DNA of 64,000 nt from assembly GCF_000455205.1 (NCBI RefSeq), contig NZ_AUWQ01000004.1:36604-100603 (forward strand). The letters are read 5' to 3'. The notes beneath the pieces were generated by a model. It had not been told where the DNA came from and did no database searches. It was given only the letters and a program-made list of their open reading frames with translations. Positions 54,120 to 62,507 of the stretch are shown here, in pieces. The position numbers and the translations under genes are program-made. This DNA is from Mycobacterium sp. UM_CSW (GTDB lineage Bacteria > Actinomycetota > Actinomycetes > Mycobacteriales > Mycobacteriaceae). Position 1 is the first letter of the stretch. The number at the start of each line of letters is the position of its first letter.

Positions 54120-54800
54120 TCAGTCGAAGCTTCCGGCCCGGTTCAGCATCACGGTCAGCCGGGCCGCCGCGTCGGTGAACTGCCAGACGGTGTGCTCGAT
54201 GACGGCGTCCGCGTCGCGTCGGCGCAGCGCCGCGATCAACTCCCGGTGGTGGGCGACCGTGGCCGCGCCCCATTCCGGGTCCGCCGCGTACACCTCCGCC
54301 GGCATGTAGCGCGCGGCGTTGAGCAGGAACCAGGACAGCTTGATCCGGCCGCTGGCCTGGTTGAAGACGCGATGGAATGCGAACTCGATGCCCGCGATGG
54401 TGGTGGGCTCGCTGGAGCCGACGGCCGCTTCCAGTGCTTTGTTGATGCGGTCCAGCTCGTCGATCTCGGCGTCGGTGATGTGGTCGGTGGCCGCGGCGGC
54501 CAACTGCTGGGCGATCGTCGATTGCAGCCAGAAGATGTCCTCGATGTCCTGCCGGCTCAGCGGCAGCACGACGTGGCCGCGGTGCGGTTCCAACTGCACC
54601 ATGCCCTCGCCGCGCAACTTCAGCAGGGCCTCGCGCACCGGCGTGACGCTGACCCCGAGCTCGGCCGCGGTCTCGTCGAGGCGGATGAAGGTGCCGGGGC
54701 GCAACGTCCCGGACATGATCGCCGCGCGCAGGTGGGCCGCAACCTCGTCGGAAAGCTGCGCCCGGCGCAGTGGCCGCCGGGTCCTCGGCTTGGTCGACAT
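54120..54800 (-). CDS. mce1R: GntR/FadR-family repressor Mce1R
   Basis: 226 aa from ATG 54800. The winged helix is SDEVAAHLRAAIMSGTLRPG, TAAELGVSVTPVREALLKLR and GMVQLEPHRGHVVL; the C-terminal FCD domain has DIFWLQSTIAQQLAAAATDH and EFAFHRVFNQASG. Orthologue of Rv0165c, which represses the mce1 operon. The frame is open to TTG 54914, but that would put the phased GGTCTTG repeats and the operator region into coding sequence; GTG 54812 is another possibility. Confidence 0.88.
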   Translation of the reverse strand: MSTKPRTRRPLRRAQLSDEVAAHLRAAIMSGTLRPGTFIRLDETAAELGVSVTPVREALLKLRGEGMVQLEPHRGHVVLPLSRQDIEDIFWLQSTIAQQLAAAATDHITDAEIDELDRINKALEAAVGSSEPTTIAGIEFAFHRVFNQASGRIKLSWFLLNAARYMPAEVYAADPEWGAATVAHHRELIAALRRRDADAVIEHTVWQFTDAAARLTVMLNRAGSFD

Positions 54801-54843
54801 CGGTGCGTTCACGCGGGCTGCCAGGGCTTTCGCGGGATGGGCG

Positions 54844-54871
54844 GGTCTTGGGCTGGTCTTGTCTGGTCTTG
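54844..54871. repeat. three helically phased GGTCTTG direct repeats
   Basis: GGTCTTG at 54844-54850, 54855-54861 and 54865-54871, spaced 11 and 10 bp, all on one face of the DNA. The last two are part of a 10-bp TGGTCTTGTC tandem repeat. They lie between mce1R and fadD5 in the control region of the mce1 operon. Confidence 0.6.
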
Positions 54872-54895
54872 TCAGAGCGGCACTAAAGCCATAAT

Positions 54896-54909
54896 GTGAC
54901 CCACGTAAC
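54896..54909. promoter_or_regulatory. candidate Mce1R operator
   Basis: GTGAC-CCAC-GTAAC is an imperfect inverted repeat next to GTAACAC (reverse GTGTTAC), which has the GT-N3-AC core bound by FadR-type GntR regulators. It lies in the AT-rich stretch before fadD5. Confidence 0.4.
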
Positions 54910-54971
54910 ACCAAGTTTTATCAAATATCAAGCTGGCGCAAGCGGTGCCTGAGGTAAAGGGGAGACAGCAG

Positions 54972-56609
54972 TTGACCGCGCAATTGGCCAATCTGGCCCA
55001 GGCCACCGAGCAGCCATACCTGGCCCGGCGGCAGAACTGGGTCAACCAATTGGAGCGGCACGCGCTGATGCAACCGACCGCGACGGCGCTGCGGTTCCTC
55101 GGCAACACGATCACCTGGCAGGGCCTGCACCACCGGGTCACGGCGCTGGCCGATGCGCTGAGTCGCCGGGGCGTCGGCTTCGGCGACCGGGTCATGATCC
55201 TCATGCTCAACCGCCCCGAATTCGTCGAGTCGGTCCTGGCCATCAACTCGCTGGGCGCCATCGCGGTCCCGCTCAACTTCCGGCTCACCTCGGCCGAGAT
55301 CGTCTTCCTGGTCGAGGACTGCGAGGCCCGGGTGCTGATCACCGAATCGGTGCTCGCCCCGGTGGCCACCGGGGTGCGCGACATCCAGCCGATGCTCGAC
55401 ACCATCGTGGTCGCCGGCGCGGCAACCGACAACGGCGTCTTCGGCTACGAAGACCTCATCGACGAGCCCGGCGAGACGCACGGGCCGGTCGACATCCCGA
55501 CCGATTCGCCCGCGCTGATCATGTACACCTCGGGCACCACCGGCCGGCCCAAGGGCGCGGTGCTGACCCACGCCAACCTGACCGGCCAGACGATGACCGG
55601 CCTGTACACCATGGGCGCCGATATAAATAGCGACGTCGGTTTCGTCGGTGTCCCGTTCTTCCACATCGCGGGCGTCGGCAACATGCTGACGTCGATGTTG
55701 CTCGGTGTGCCGACCGTGATCTACCCGCTGGGGGCGTTCGACCCGGGCCAGCTGCTCGACGTGCTGGCGGCGGAGAAGGTCACCGGACTGTTCCTGGTTC
55801 CGGCGCAGTGGCAGGCGGTGTGCGCGGAGCAGCGGGCGCGGCCCCGCGATCTGAGGTTGCGGGTCATGTCGTGGGGGGCCGCCCCGGCGACGGACGCGCT
55901 GCTGCGGGAGATGTCGGCGACGTTCCCCGGGACCCAGATACTGGCCGCCTTCGGCCAGACCGAGATGTCGCCCGTCACCTGCATGCTGCTCGGCGAAGAC
56001 GCGATCCGGAAGCGCGGCTCGGTGGGCAAGGTGATCCCCACGGTCAGCGCGCGGGTGGTCGACGAGAACATGAACGACGTCCCCGTCGGCGAGGTCGGCG
56101 AAATCGTCTACCGCGCACCGACGTTGATGAGCGGCTACTGGAACAACCCCCAGGCCACCGCGGAGGCCTTCGCCGGTGGTTGGTTCCATTCGGGGGATCT
56201 GGTCCGGATGGACGAGGACGGCTACGTCTGGGTGGTGGACCGCAAGAAGGACATGATCATCTCCGGCGGCGAGAACATCTACTGCGCCGAGGTCGAGAAC
56301 GTTCTCGCCGGCCATCCCCAGATCGTCGAAGTCGCCGTCATCGGCCGGGCCCACGAGAAGTGGGGCGAGGTGCCGATCGCGGTTGCTGCGGTCACCGGCG
56401 AGCAGCTGCGGCTGGAGGACTTGGGTGAGTTCCTGGCCGAGCGGCTCGCGCGGTACAAGCATCCGAAGGCGCTCGAGATCGTCGATGCACTGCCGCGCAA
56501 TCCGGCCGGAAAGGTGCTCAAGACTGAGCTACGGGTTCGCTACGGGGCCGTCAATATTAGCGAAAGCGGTTCCGCGGCAAGGGATTTGACCATGCGAGGG
56601 GAAGGCTGA
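54972..56609 (+). CDS. fadD5: long-chain acyl-CoA ligase/synthetase FadD5
   Basis: 545 aa AMP-forming ligase, orthologue of Rv0166. P-loop YTSGTTGRPKGAVLTH, A5 motif FGQTEMSPVT, A8 GENIYCAEVENVL, and the acylating Lys in NPAGKVLK. It activates fatty acids, thought to include those imported or recycled by Mce1. The frame opens at GTG 54945, but TTG 54972 (protein MTAQLANLAQ) has AAAGGGGAG 7 nt upstream and gives the N-terminus found in FadD5. First gene of the mce1 operon. Confidence 0.93.
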   Translation: MTAQLANLAQATEQPYLARRQNWVNQLERHALMQPTATALRFLGNTITWQGLHHRVTALADALSRRGVGFGDRVMILMLNRPEFVESVLAINSLGAIAVPLNFRLTSAEIVFLVEDCEARVLITESVLAPVATGVRDIQPMLDTIVVAGAATDNGVFGYEDLIDEPGETHGPVDIPTDSPALIMYTSGTTGRPKGAVLTHANLTGQTMTGLYTMGADINSDVGFVGVPFFHIAGVGNMLTSMLLGVPTVIYPLGAFDPGQLLDVLAAEKVTGLFLVPAQWQAVCAEQRARPRDLRLRVMSWGAAPATDALLREMSATFPGTQILAAFGQTEMSPVTCMLLGEDAIRKRGSVGKVIPTVSARVVDENMNDVPVGEVGEIVYRAPTLMSGYWNNPQATAEAFAGGWFHSGDLVRMDEDGYVWVVDRKKDMIISGGENIYCAEVENVLAGHPQIVEVAVIGRAHEKWGEVPIAVAAVTGEQLRLEDLGEFLAERLARYKHPKALEIVDALPRNPAGKVLKTELRVRYGAVNISESGSAARDLTMRGEG

Positions 56610-56857
56610 TGGACACTGTAACGTTTGCCCGCTGTTGACGAAGGGTTAATTGTGCGGATGCAGTTCACACGCTCAAGGCCATCGGGTACATTCCTGTGGT
56701 CTCCGTTACTACTTGCGGGTAGGGAGCCGATGGTCACAGACACATGGTCGGGGCGAGCTGGGGGTGCCCCCGACCGCGGGACGGAGAGGGGGCGGCGCGT
56801 GCGACTCGTTTCGCTGCGAACCCCCGGGGCACACGAGGTCGAGGTGAGGGGGAGCCG
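56610..56857 (+). promoter_or_regulatory. 248-bp fadD5-yrbE1A intergenic region, possible internal promoter
   Basis: No gene. A TTGACG at about 56634 and AT-rich GTTAATTG follow the fadD5 stop, and a GGGGGAG ribosome site precedes yrbE1A. An internal promoter between these genes has been described in M. tuberculosis; the exact elements cannot be assigned here. Confidence 0.4.
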
Positions 56858-57664
56858 GTGACTTCGACGACGGATCGTCCGCACCTGGTCGGCTACCTGC
56901 GCGACCAGCTGGAGACGCCGCTGACGCTCATCGGTGGATTCTTCCGGATGTGCGTTCTCACCGGTAAGGCGCTGTTCCGCTGGCCCTTCCAATGGCGCGA
57001 ATTCGTCCTGCAGTGCTGGTTCATCATGCGGGTGGCTTTCCTGCCGACCATCTTCGTCTCGATCCCGCTGACCGTGTTGCTGATCTTCACCCTCAACGTG
57101 TTGCTGGCCCAATTCGGCGCCGCGGACCTGTCCGGTGCCGGCGCCGCCATCGGCGCGGTGACCCAGCTCGGGCCGCTGACCACGGTGCTGGTGGTCGCCG
57201 GCGCCGGATCCACCGCGATTTGCGCGGACCTGGGTGCCCGCACCATCCGCGAGGAGATCGACGCGATGGAGGTGCTCGGCATCGACCCCATCCACCGCCT
57301 GGTGGTGCCCCGGGTGATCGCCGCGACCCTGGTCGCCACGCTGCTCAACGGCCTGGTGATCACCGTCGGGCTGGTGGGCGGCTACCTGTTCGGGGTGTAC
57401 CTGCAGAACGTGTCGGGCGGGGCCTACCTCGCGACCCTGACCACCATCACGGGCCTGCCGGAGGTGGTCATCGCGACGGTCAAGGCCGCCATGTTCGGGC
57501 TCATCGCCGGCCTGGTCGGCTGTTTCCGCGGCCTGACCGTGCGTGGCGGCTCCAAGGGCCTGGGCACCGCCGTCAACGAAACCGTGGTGCTGTGCGTGGT
57601 CGCGCTGTACGCGGTCAACGTGGTGCTGACCACCATCGGCGTGCGATTCGGAACGGGGCGCTGA
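56858..57664 (+). CDS. yrbE1A: Mce1 ABC-like permease YrbE1A
   Basis: 268-aa MlaE-family integral membrane protein, orthologue of Rv0167. LLGGFFRMCVLT-type start (here LTLIGGFFRMCVLTGKALF), core GSTAICADLGARTIREEIDAM with the EExDAM/EEIDAL motif, and VRGGSKGLGTAVNETVVLC at the end. With YrbE1B it forms the permease of the fatty-acid-importing Mce1 complex. The start is GTG 56858 with GAGGGGGAG before it. Confidence 0.95.
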   Translation: MTSTTDRPHLVGYLRDQLETPLTLIGGFFRMCVLTGKALFRWPFQWREFVLQCWFIMRVAFLPTIFVSIPLTVLLIFTLNVLLAQFGAADLSGAGAAIGAVTQLGPLTTVLVVAGAGSTAICADLGARTIREEIDAMEVLGIDPIHRLVVPRVIAATLVATLLNGLVITVGLVGGYLFGVYLQNVSGGAYLATLTTITGLPEVVIATVKAAMFGLIAGLVGCFRGLTVRGGSKGLGTAVNETVVLCVVALYAVNVVLTTIGVRFGTGR

Positions 57665-57665
57665 C

Positions 57666-58535
57666 ATGTCGATCGGCACCGTGACGCGGGGCGTCCATCC
57701 CCGCTTAGTCGAGAATCTCAGCCGCTACGGGGGTGCCTTCGGCCGGGGGCTGGACGACATCGGGCAGATGGCCTGGTTCGGCGTGGTGGCCCTCGGGCAC
57801 ATCCCGCACGCGCTGCGCAACTACCGCAAGGAGACCCTGCGGCTCATCGCCCAGATCGGCATGGGCACCGGCGCGATGGCCGTCGTCGGCGGCACCGTCG
57901 CGATCGTCGGCTTCGTGACCCTGTCCGGCAGCTCCCTGGTCGCCATCCAGGGGTTCGCCTCGCTGGGCAACATCGGCGTCGAGGCGTTCACCGGCTTCTT
58001 CGCCGCGCTGATCAACGTGCGCATCGCCGCGCCCGTCGTCACCGGCATCTCGATGGCCGCCACGGTCGGCGCCGGCGCCACCGCGGAGTTGGGGGCCATG
58101 CGGATCAGCGAGGAGATCGACGCGCTGGAAGTGATGGGCATCAAGTCGATTTCGTTCCTGGCGACCACCCGCATCATGGCCGGGCTGGTGGTGATCATTC
58201 CGCTCTACTCGCTCGCGATGATCATGTCGTTCCTGTCCCCGCAGATCACCACGACGGTGCTCTACGGCCAGTCCCACGGCACCTACGAGCACTACTTCCG
58301 GACGTTCCTGCGCCCCGACGACGTGTTCTGGTCGTTCGTGGAGGCCATCCTCATCACGGCCGTCGTGATGATCACCCACTGCTTCTACGGCTACAACGCC
58401 GGCGGCGGGCCCGTCGGCGTGGGCGAGGCCGTCGGCCGGTCGATGCGCTTCTCGCTGGTGTCGGTGCAGGTTGTCGTTTTGGCCGCCGCGTTGGCGCTCT
58501 ACGGCGTCAACCCCAACTTCGCATTGACGGTGTAG
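57666..58535 (+). CDS. yrbE1B: Mce1 ABC-like permease YrbE1B
   Basis: 289 aa, the same length as Rv0168. MlaE family with the conserved GAGATAELGAMRISEEIDAL and the C-terminal GGGPVGVGEAVGRSMRFSLV, plus five to six hydrophobic helices. Partner of YrbE1A, 1 bp downstream of its stop. It sits in the cytoplasmic membrane and is powered by an MceG-type ATPase encoded elsewhere. Confidence 0.95.
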   Translation: MSIGTVTRGVHPRLVENLSRYGGAFGRGLDDIGQMAWFGVVALGHIPHALRNYRKETLRLIAQIGMGTGAMAVVGGTVAIVGFVTLSGSSLVAIQGFASLGNIGVEAFTGFFAALINVRIAAPVVTGISMAATVGAGATAELGAMRISEEIDALEVMGIKSISFLATTRIMAGLVVIIPLYSLAMIMSFLSPQITTTVLYGQSHGTYEHYFRTFLRPDDVFWSFVEAILITAVVMITHCFYGYNAGGGPVGVGEAVGRSMRFSLVSVQVVVLAAALALYGVNPNFALTV

Positions 58536-58537
58536 CC

Positions 58538-59884
58538 ATGACCAACCCAGGCGCCCCCGGCAAGGTCAACCCACCCCGCAACCCGCCGTACAAGTTGGCC
58601 GGGGTCGCACTGATCGTCGCCGCCGCCGTCGCACTCGTCCTGGTGTACGGGCAGTTCCGGGGCGACTTCACCAAGAAAGAACACCTGACGATGGTGGCCG
58701 CCCGGGCCGGCCTGGTGATGGACCCCGGCTCGAAGGTCACCTACAACGGGGTGGAGATCGGCCGGGTGGCCAAGATCTCGGAGATCTTCAAGGACGGCAA
58801 GCCGGCGGCCAAGTTCAACCTGGACGTCTACCCGCGCTACCTCAAGCTGATCCCGGCCAACGTGAACGCCGACATCAAGGCCACCACGGTGTTCGGCGGC
58901 AAGTACGTGTCGCTGACGACGCCGAAAAACCCGTCGCCGCAACGGATCACGCCGCAGACCGTGATCGACGCCCGCTCGGTGACGACCGAGATCAACACGC
59001 TGTTCCAGACCATCACCGAGATCGCGCAGCAGGTGGATCCGGTGAAGCTGAACCTGACGCTGAGCGCCGCCGCGCAATCGCTGGCCGGGCTGGGCGACCG
59101 GGTCGGGCAGTCGATCGTGAACGCCAACGCGATCCTCGACGACGTCAACCCGCAGCAGCCCCAGGTCCGTCATGACATCCAGGCGCTGGCGGCTCTGGGC
59201 GACACCTACGCCAACGCGGCGCCGGACCTGATCGACTTCCTGGACAAGTCGGTGGTCACCGCGCGCTCGATCAACGCGCAGCAGAAGGACCTGGATCAGG
59301 CGCTGTTGTCGGCCGCCGGGTTCGGTAACACCGGGGCGGACATCTTCGAGCGCGGCGGGCCGTACCTGGCGCGCGGGGCCAAGGACCTGGTGCCGACCGC
59401 CGAGCTGCTGGACACCTACAGCCCCGAGCTGTTCTGCACGGTCCGCAACTACCACGACATCGAACCCATCGCCCGGTCGTTCCTCGGCGGCAACGGCTAT
59501 TCCCTCAACGCCGACACGAAGCTGCTCTCCGGGCTGGGCCTGCTGCTCAACCCGGTGTCGGCGATCACCCTCGTCGGCCTGATCGGGATCTTCGCGCTGC
59601 CCACCCAGGGACTGGCGGGCCTGGGCAACATCGCCACGCTGATCGGCGGTGCGCCCAACCCGTACATCTGGCCGGAGAACCTGCCCCGGGTGAATGCGCG
59701 CGGCGGACCGGGGGGCGCGCCGGGTTGCTGGCAGCACATCACCCATGACCTCTGGCCCGCACCCGAGTTGGTGATGGACTCCGGCAACAGCATCGCGCCG
59801 TACAACCACCTCGACACCGGTTCGCCGTATGCGATCGAGTACGTCTGGGGCCGCCAGGTAGGGGATAACACGATCAACCCATGA
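58538..59884 (+). CDS. mce1A: Mce family protein Mce1A
   Basis: 448 aa. A single N-terminal helix (AGVALIVAAAVALVLVYGQF), then the MCE/MlaD domain (LTMVAARAGLVMDPGSKVTY, VEIGRVAKIS; about 45-125), a helical region, and a C-terminal extension with conserved cysteines. Subunit of the periplasm-spanning lipid-transfer assembly; in M. tuberculosis Mce1A is also linked to cell entry. Starts 2 bp after yrbE1B and its stop overlaps mce1B (ATGA). Confidence 0.95.
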   Translation: MTNPGAPGKVNPPRNPPYKLAGVALIVAAAVALVLVYGQFRGDFTKKEHLTMVAARAGLVMDPGSKVTYNGVEIGRVAKISEIFKDGKPAAKFNLDVYPRYLKLIPANVNADIKATTVFGGKYVSLTTPKNPSPQRITPQTVIDARSVTTEINTLFQTITEIAQQVDPVKLNLTLSAAAQSLAGLGDRVGQSIVNANAILDDVNPQQPQVRHDIQALAALGDTYANAAPDLIDFLDKSVVTARSINAQQKDLDQALLSAAGFGNTGADIFERGGPYLARGAKDLVPTAELLDTYSPELFCTVRNYHDIEPIARSFLGGNGYSLNADTKLLSGLGLLLNPVSAITLVGLIGIFALPTQGLAGLGNIATLIGGAPNPYIWPENLPRVNARGGPGGAPGCWQHITHDLWPAPELVMDSGNSIAPYNHLDTGSPYAIEYVWGRQVGDNTINP

Positions 59885-60921
59885 AAATCACCGGTACCAT
59901 CGTCCGACTCAGCATCTTCTCGCTGGTGCTGCTGGTCTTCACTGTGATGATCGTCGTGGTCTTCGGCCAGATGCGGTTCGACCGCACCAACAAGTACTCG
60001 GCCGAGTTCACCAACGTCAGCGGGCTGCGGCAGGGCCAGTTCGTCCGCGCGTCCGGGGTGGAGATCGGCAAGGTCGACTCGGTGAAGCTGGTGGACGGCG
60101 GCAGGCGGGCGCGGGTGGACTTCAACGTCGACCGCTCAATCCCGCTCTATCAGTCGACGACGGCGCAGATCCGCTACCTCGACCTGATCGGAAACCGGTA
60201 TCTGGAGCTCAAACGCGGCGAGGGCGAGGGCTCCGAGAAGGTGCTACCGCCGGGCGGATTCATCCCCGCGTCGCGGACGTCGCCGGCGCTTGACCTCGAC
60301 GCGCTGATCGGTGGGTTCAAGCCGCTGTTTCGGGCGCTGGACCCGCAGAAGGTCAACACCATCGCGACGGCGCTCGTCACGGTGTTCCAGGGTCAGGGCG
60401 GGACCATCAACGACATCCTCGACCAGACCGCGCAGCTGACCAACCAGCTCGGCGAGCGCGACCAGGCGATCGGCGAGGTGGTCAAAAACCTGAACATCGT
60501 GCTGGACACCACGGTTCGGCATCGCCAGCAATTCGATCAGACCGTCAACAACCTGGAGGTCCTGATCACCGGGCTGAAGGGCCACAGCGAGCAATTGGCG
60601 GGCGGGACCGCGCACATCAGCAACGCCGCGGGCACGGTGGCCGACCTGCTGGCCGAGGACCGGGGGTTGCTGCACAGCACGCTGAACTACCTGGACGCCG
60701 TTCAGCAGCCGCTCATCGATCAGCGCGAGCAGCTGAACGATTTCATCCACAGGGTGCCGACGGCGCTGAACATGATCGGGCGCACCATCGGCTCCTACGG
60801 TGACTTCGTCAACTTCTACGCCTGCGACATCACGCTCAAGATCAACGGGTTGCAGGCGGGTGGCCCGATTCGGACGGTCAAGCTCTTCAACCAGCCGACG
60901 GGCAGGTGCACGCCGCAATGA
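59881..60921 (+). CDS. mce1B: Mce family protein Mce1B
   Basis: 346 aa, the same length as Rv0170. N-terminal helix (LSIFSLVLLVFTVMIVVVFG), MCE domain with YSAEFTNVSGLRQGQFVRASG and VEIGKVDSVKLV, then a coiled helical region (NQLGERDQAIGEVVKNLN). Lacks the Pro-rich tail of Mce1C. Coupled to both neighbours by 4-bp overlaps. Confidence 0.95.
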   Translation: MKITGTIVRLSIFSLVLLVFTVMIVVVFGQMRFDRTNKYSAEFTNVSGLRQGQFVRASGVEIGKVDSVKLVDGGRRARVDFNVDRSIPLYQSTTAQIRYLDLIGNRYLELKRGEGEGSEKVLPPGGFIPASRTSPALDLDALIGGFKPLFRALDPQKVNTIATALVTVFQGQGGTINDILDQTAQLTNQLGERDQAIGEVVKNLNIVLDTTVRHRQQFDQTVNNLEVLITGLKGHSEQLAGGTAHISNAAGTVADLLAEDRGLLHSTLNYLDAVQQPLIDQREQLNDFIHRVPTALNMIGRTIGSYGDFVNFYACDITLKINGLQAGGPIRTVKLFNQPTGRCTPQ

Positions 60922-62507
60922 GAACGCTGGAACCCCCCAACCGGATGCGCATCGGCGTGATGGGCATCCTCGTGACGCTGCTGGTCGTCGGTGTCGGCCA
61001 GAGCTTCACGAGCGTGCCCATGCTGATGGCCAAGCCGCACTACTACGGGCAGTTCACCGACTCCGGCGGCCTGACCAAGGGCGACAAGGTGCGCATCGCC
61101 GGCTTCGACGTCGGCAAGGTGGAGAGCCTCGACATCGACGGCGACCACGTCCTGATCAAGTTCAATATCGGCACCGAAAGCATCGGCACCGAAAGCCGGC
61201 TGGCGATCAAGACGGACACCATCCTGGGCAAGAAGGTCCTCGAGATCGAGAACCGGGGCACCAAGCAGCTGCGACCCGGCGACTCGCTGCCGATCGGTCA
61301 GAGCACCACGCCCTATCAGATCTACGACGCGTTCTTCGACGTGACGAAGGCCGCCAGCGGGTGGGACATCGACACGGTCAAGCAGTCGTTGCACGTGCTT
61401 TCGGAGACCATCGACCAGACCTATCCGCACCTGAGCGCCGCGCTCGACGGGGTGGCCAAGTTCTCCGACACGATCGGCAAGCGCGACGAGCAGATCAAGC
61501 ACCTGCTCGCCCAGTCCAACCAGGTGGCCAGCATCCTGGGTGACCGCGCCGACCAGGTCGACCGGTTACTGGTGAACACGAAGATCTTGCTGGCCGCTTT
61601 CAACGAGCGCGGCCAGGCCATCAACGCGCTGCTGAGCAACATCGCCGCCTTCTCCGAACAGATCAAAGGGTTCATCAACGACAACCCCAACCTGAACCAC
61701 GTGCTGGAACAGCTGCGCACGGTCAGCGACATCCTGGTCCAGCGCAAGGACGACCTCGCCGAAGGTTTCACCGAGGTCGGCAAGTTCCTCCCGTCGCTCA
61801 ATGAGGCCATCGCGTCGGGGCCGTTCTTCAAGGTGGTGCTGCACAACCTGTTCCCCGGTCAGATCGTGCAGCCGTTCGTCGACGCGGCGTTCAAGAAGCG
61901 CGGCATCGATCCGGAGAACTTCTGGCGCAGCGCGGGTCTGCCGGAATTCCGGTGGCCCGACCCGAACGGCACCCGCCAGCCCAACGGCGCGCCACCGCCG
62001 GCGCCGCCGGTGCTGGAGGGCACGCCGGATCACCCGGGTCCGGCCGTCCCGCCCGGGTCGCCGTGCTCGTACACGCCGGCCAACCCCGGCGGCAACGTCA
62101 CCGTCGGCGACGAGGGTCTGCCGCGGCCGTGGAACCCGTTGCCGTGCGCGGGCGCGGGCATCGGACCGTTCGGTGGGGTCGGCTTCCCGGCGCCGGTCGA
62201 CGTCCAGACGTCGCCGCCCAATCCCGACGGCCTGCCGCCCACCCCGGGCATCAACATCGCGGGGCGCCCGGGTGACCCGCCGCCCAACGTTCCGGGCACT
62301 CCGGTGCCGCTGCCGGCGCAGGCGCCGCCGGGCGCACGCACCGAGAACCTGGGACCGGCCGGCCCGACGCCGCCGCCGTCGACGTTCGCGCCGGCCCTGC
62401 CGCCCGGACCGCCGGCACCGCCCGGGCCGGGGATCCAGCTGCCGGCGCCGTTCATCAACCCCGGCGGCACGGGAGGTAGCGGCATCACGGGAGGTAGCCA
62501 GAATTGA
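60918..62507 (+). CDS. mce1C: Mce family protein Mce1C
   Basis: 529 aa. Helix MGILVTLLVVGVGQSF, MCE domain (YYGQFTDSGGLTKGDKVRIAG, FDVGKVESLDIDGDHV), helical section (KRDEQIKHLLAQSNQVASIL), and from about 360 a Pro/Gly-rich low-complexity tail of over 150 residues, typical of Mce C subunits and slightly longer than M. tuberculosis Mce1C (515 aa). Start ATG 60918 by ATGA overlap. The last codons include a duplicated GGGAGGTAGC that also supplies the ribosome site of mce1D. Confidence 0.95.
   Translation: MRTLEPPNRMRIGVMGILVTLLVVGVGQSFTSVPMLMAKPHYYGQFTDSGGLTKGDKVRIAGFDVGKVESLDIDGDHVLIKFNIGTESIGTESRLAIKTDTILGKKVLEIENRGTKQLRPGDSLPIGQSTTPYQIYDAFFDVTKAASGWDIDTVKQSLHVLSETIDQTYPHLSAALDGVAKFSDTIGKRDEQIKHLLAQSNQVASILGDRADQVDRLLVNTKILLAAFNERGQAINALLSNIAAFSEQIKGFINDNPNLNHVLEQLRTVSDILVQRKDDLAEGFTEVGKFLPSLNEAIASGPFFKVVLHNLFPGQIVQPFVDAAFKKRGIDPENFWRSAGLPEFRWPDPNGTRQPNGAPPPAPPVLEGTPDHPGPAVPPGSPCSYTPANPGGNVTVGDEGLPRPWNPLPCAGAGIGPFGGVGFPAPVDVQTSPPNPDGLPPTPGINIAGRPGDPPPNVPGTPVPLPAQAPPGARTENLGPAGPTPPPSTFAPALPPGPPAPPGPGIQLPAPFINPGGTGGSGITGGSQN

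Noticed and set aside
54801-54914. N-terminal extension of Mce1R from TTG 54914
   Set aside because: It would cover the phased repeats and most of the fadD5 control region, and the extra residues show no domain.
54921-56462. 513-codon minus-strand frame opposite fadD5
   Set aside because: Antisense to a clear acyl-CoA ligase, with skewed composition and no recognisable domain.
62468-62498. GGGAGGTAGC duplicated at the end of mce1C
   Set aside because: Only two short copies 18 bp apart in frame, coding for Gly-Gly-Ser repeats; best explained as low-complexity tail that also provides a ribosome site.
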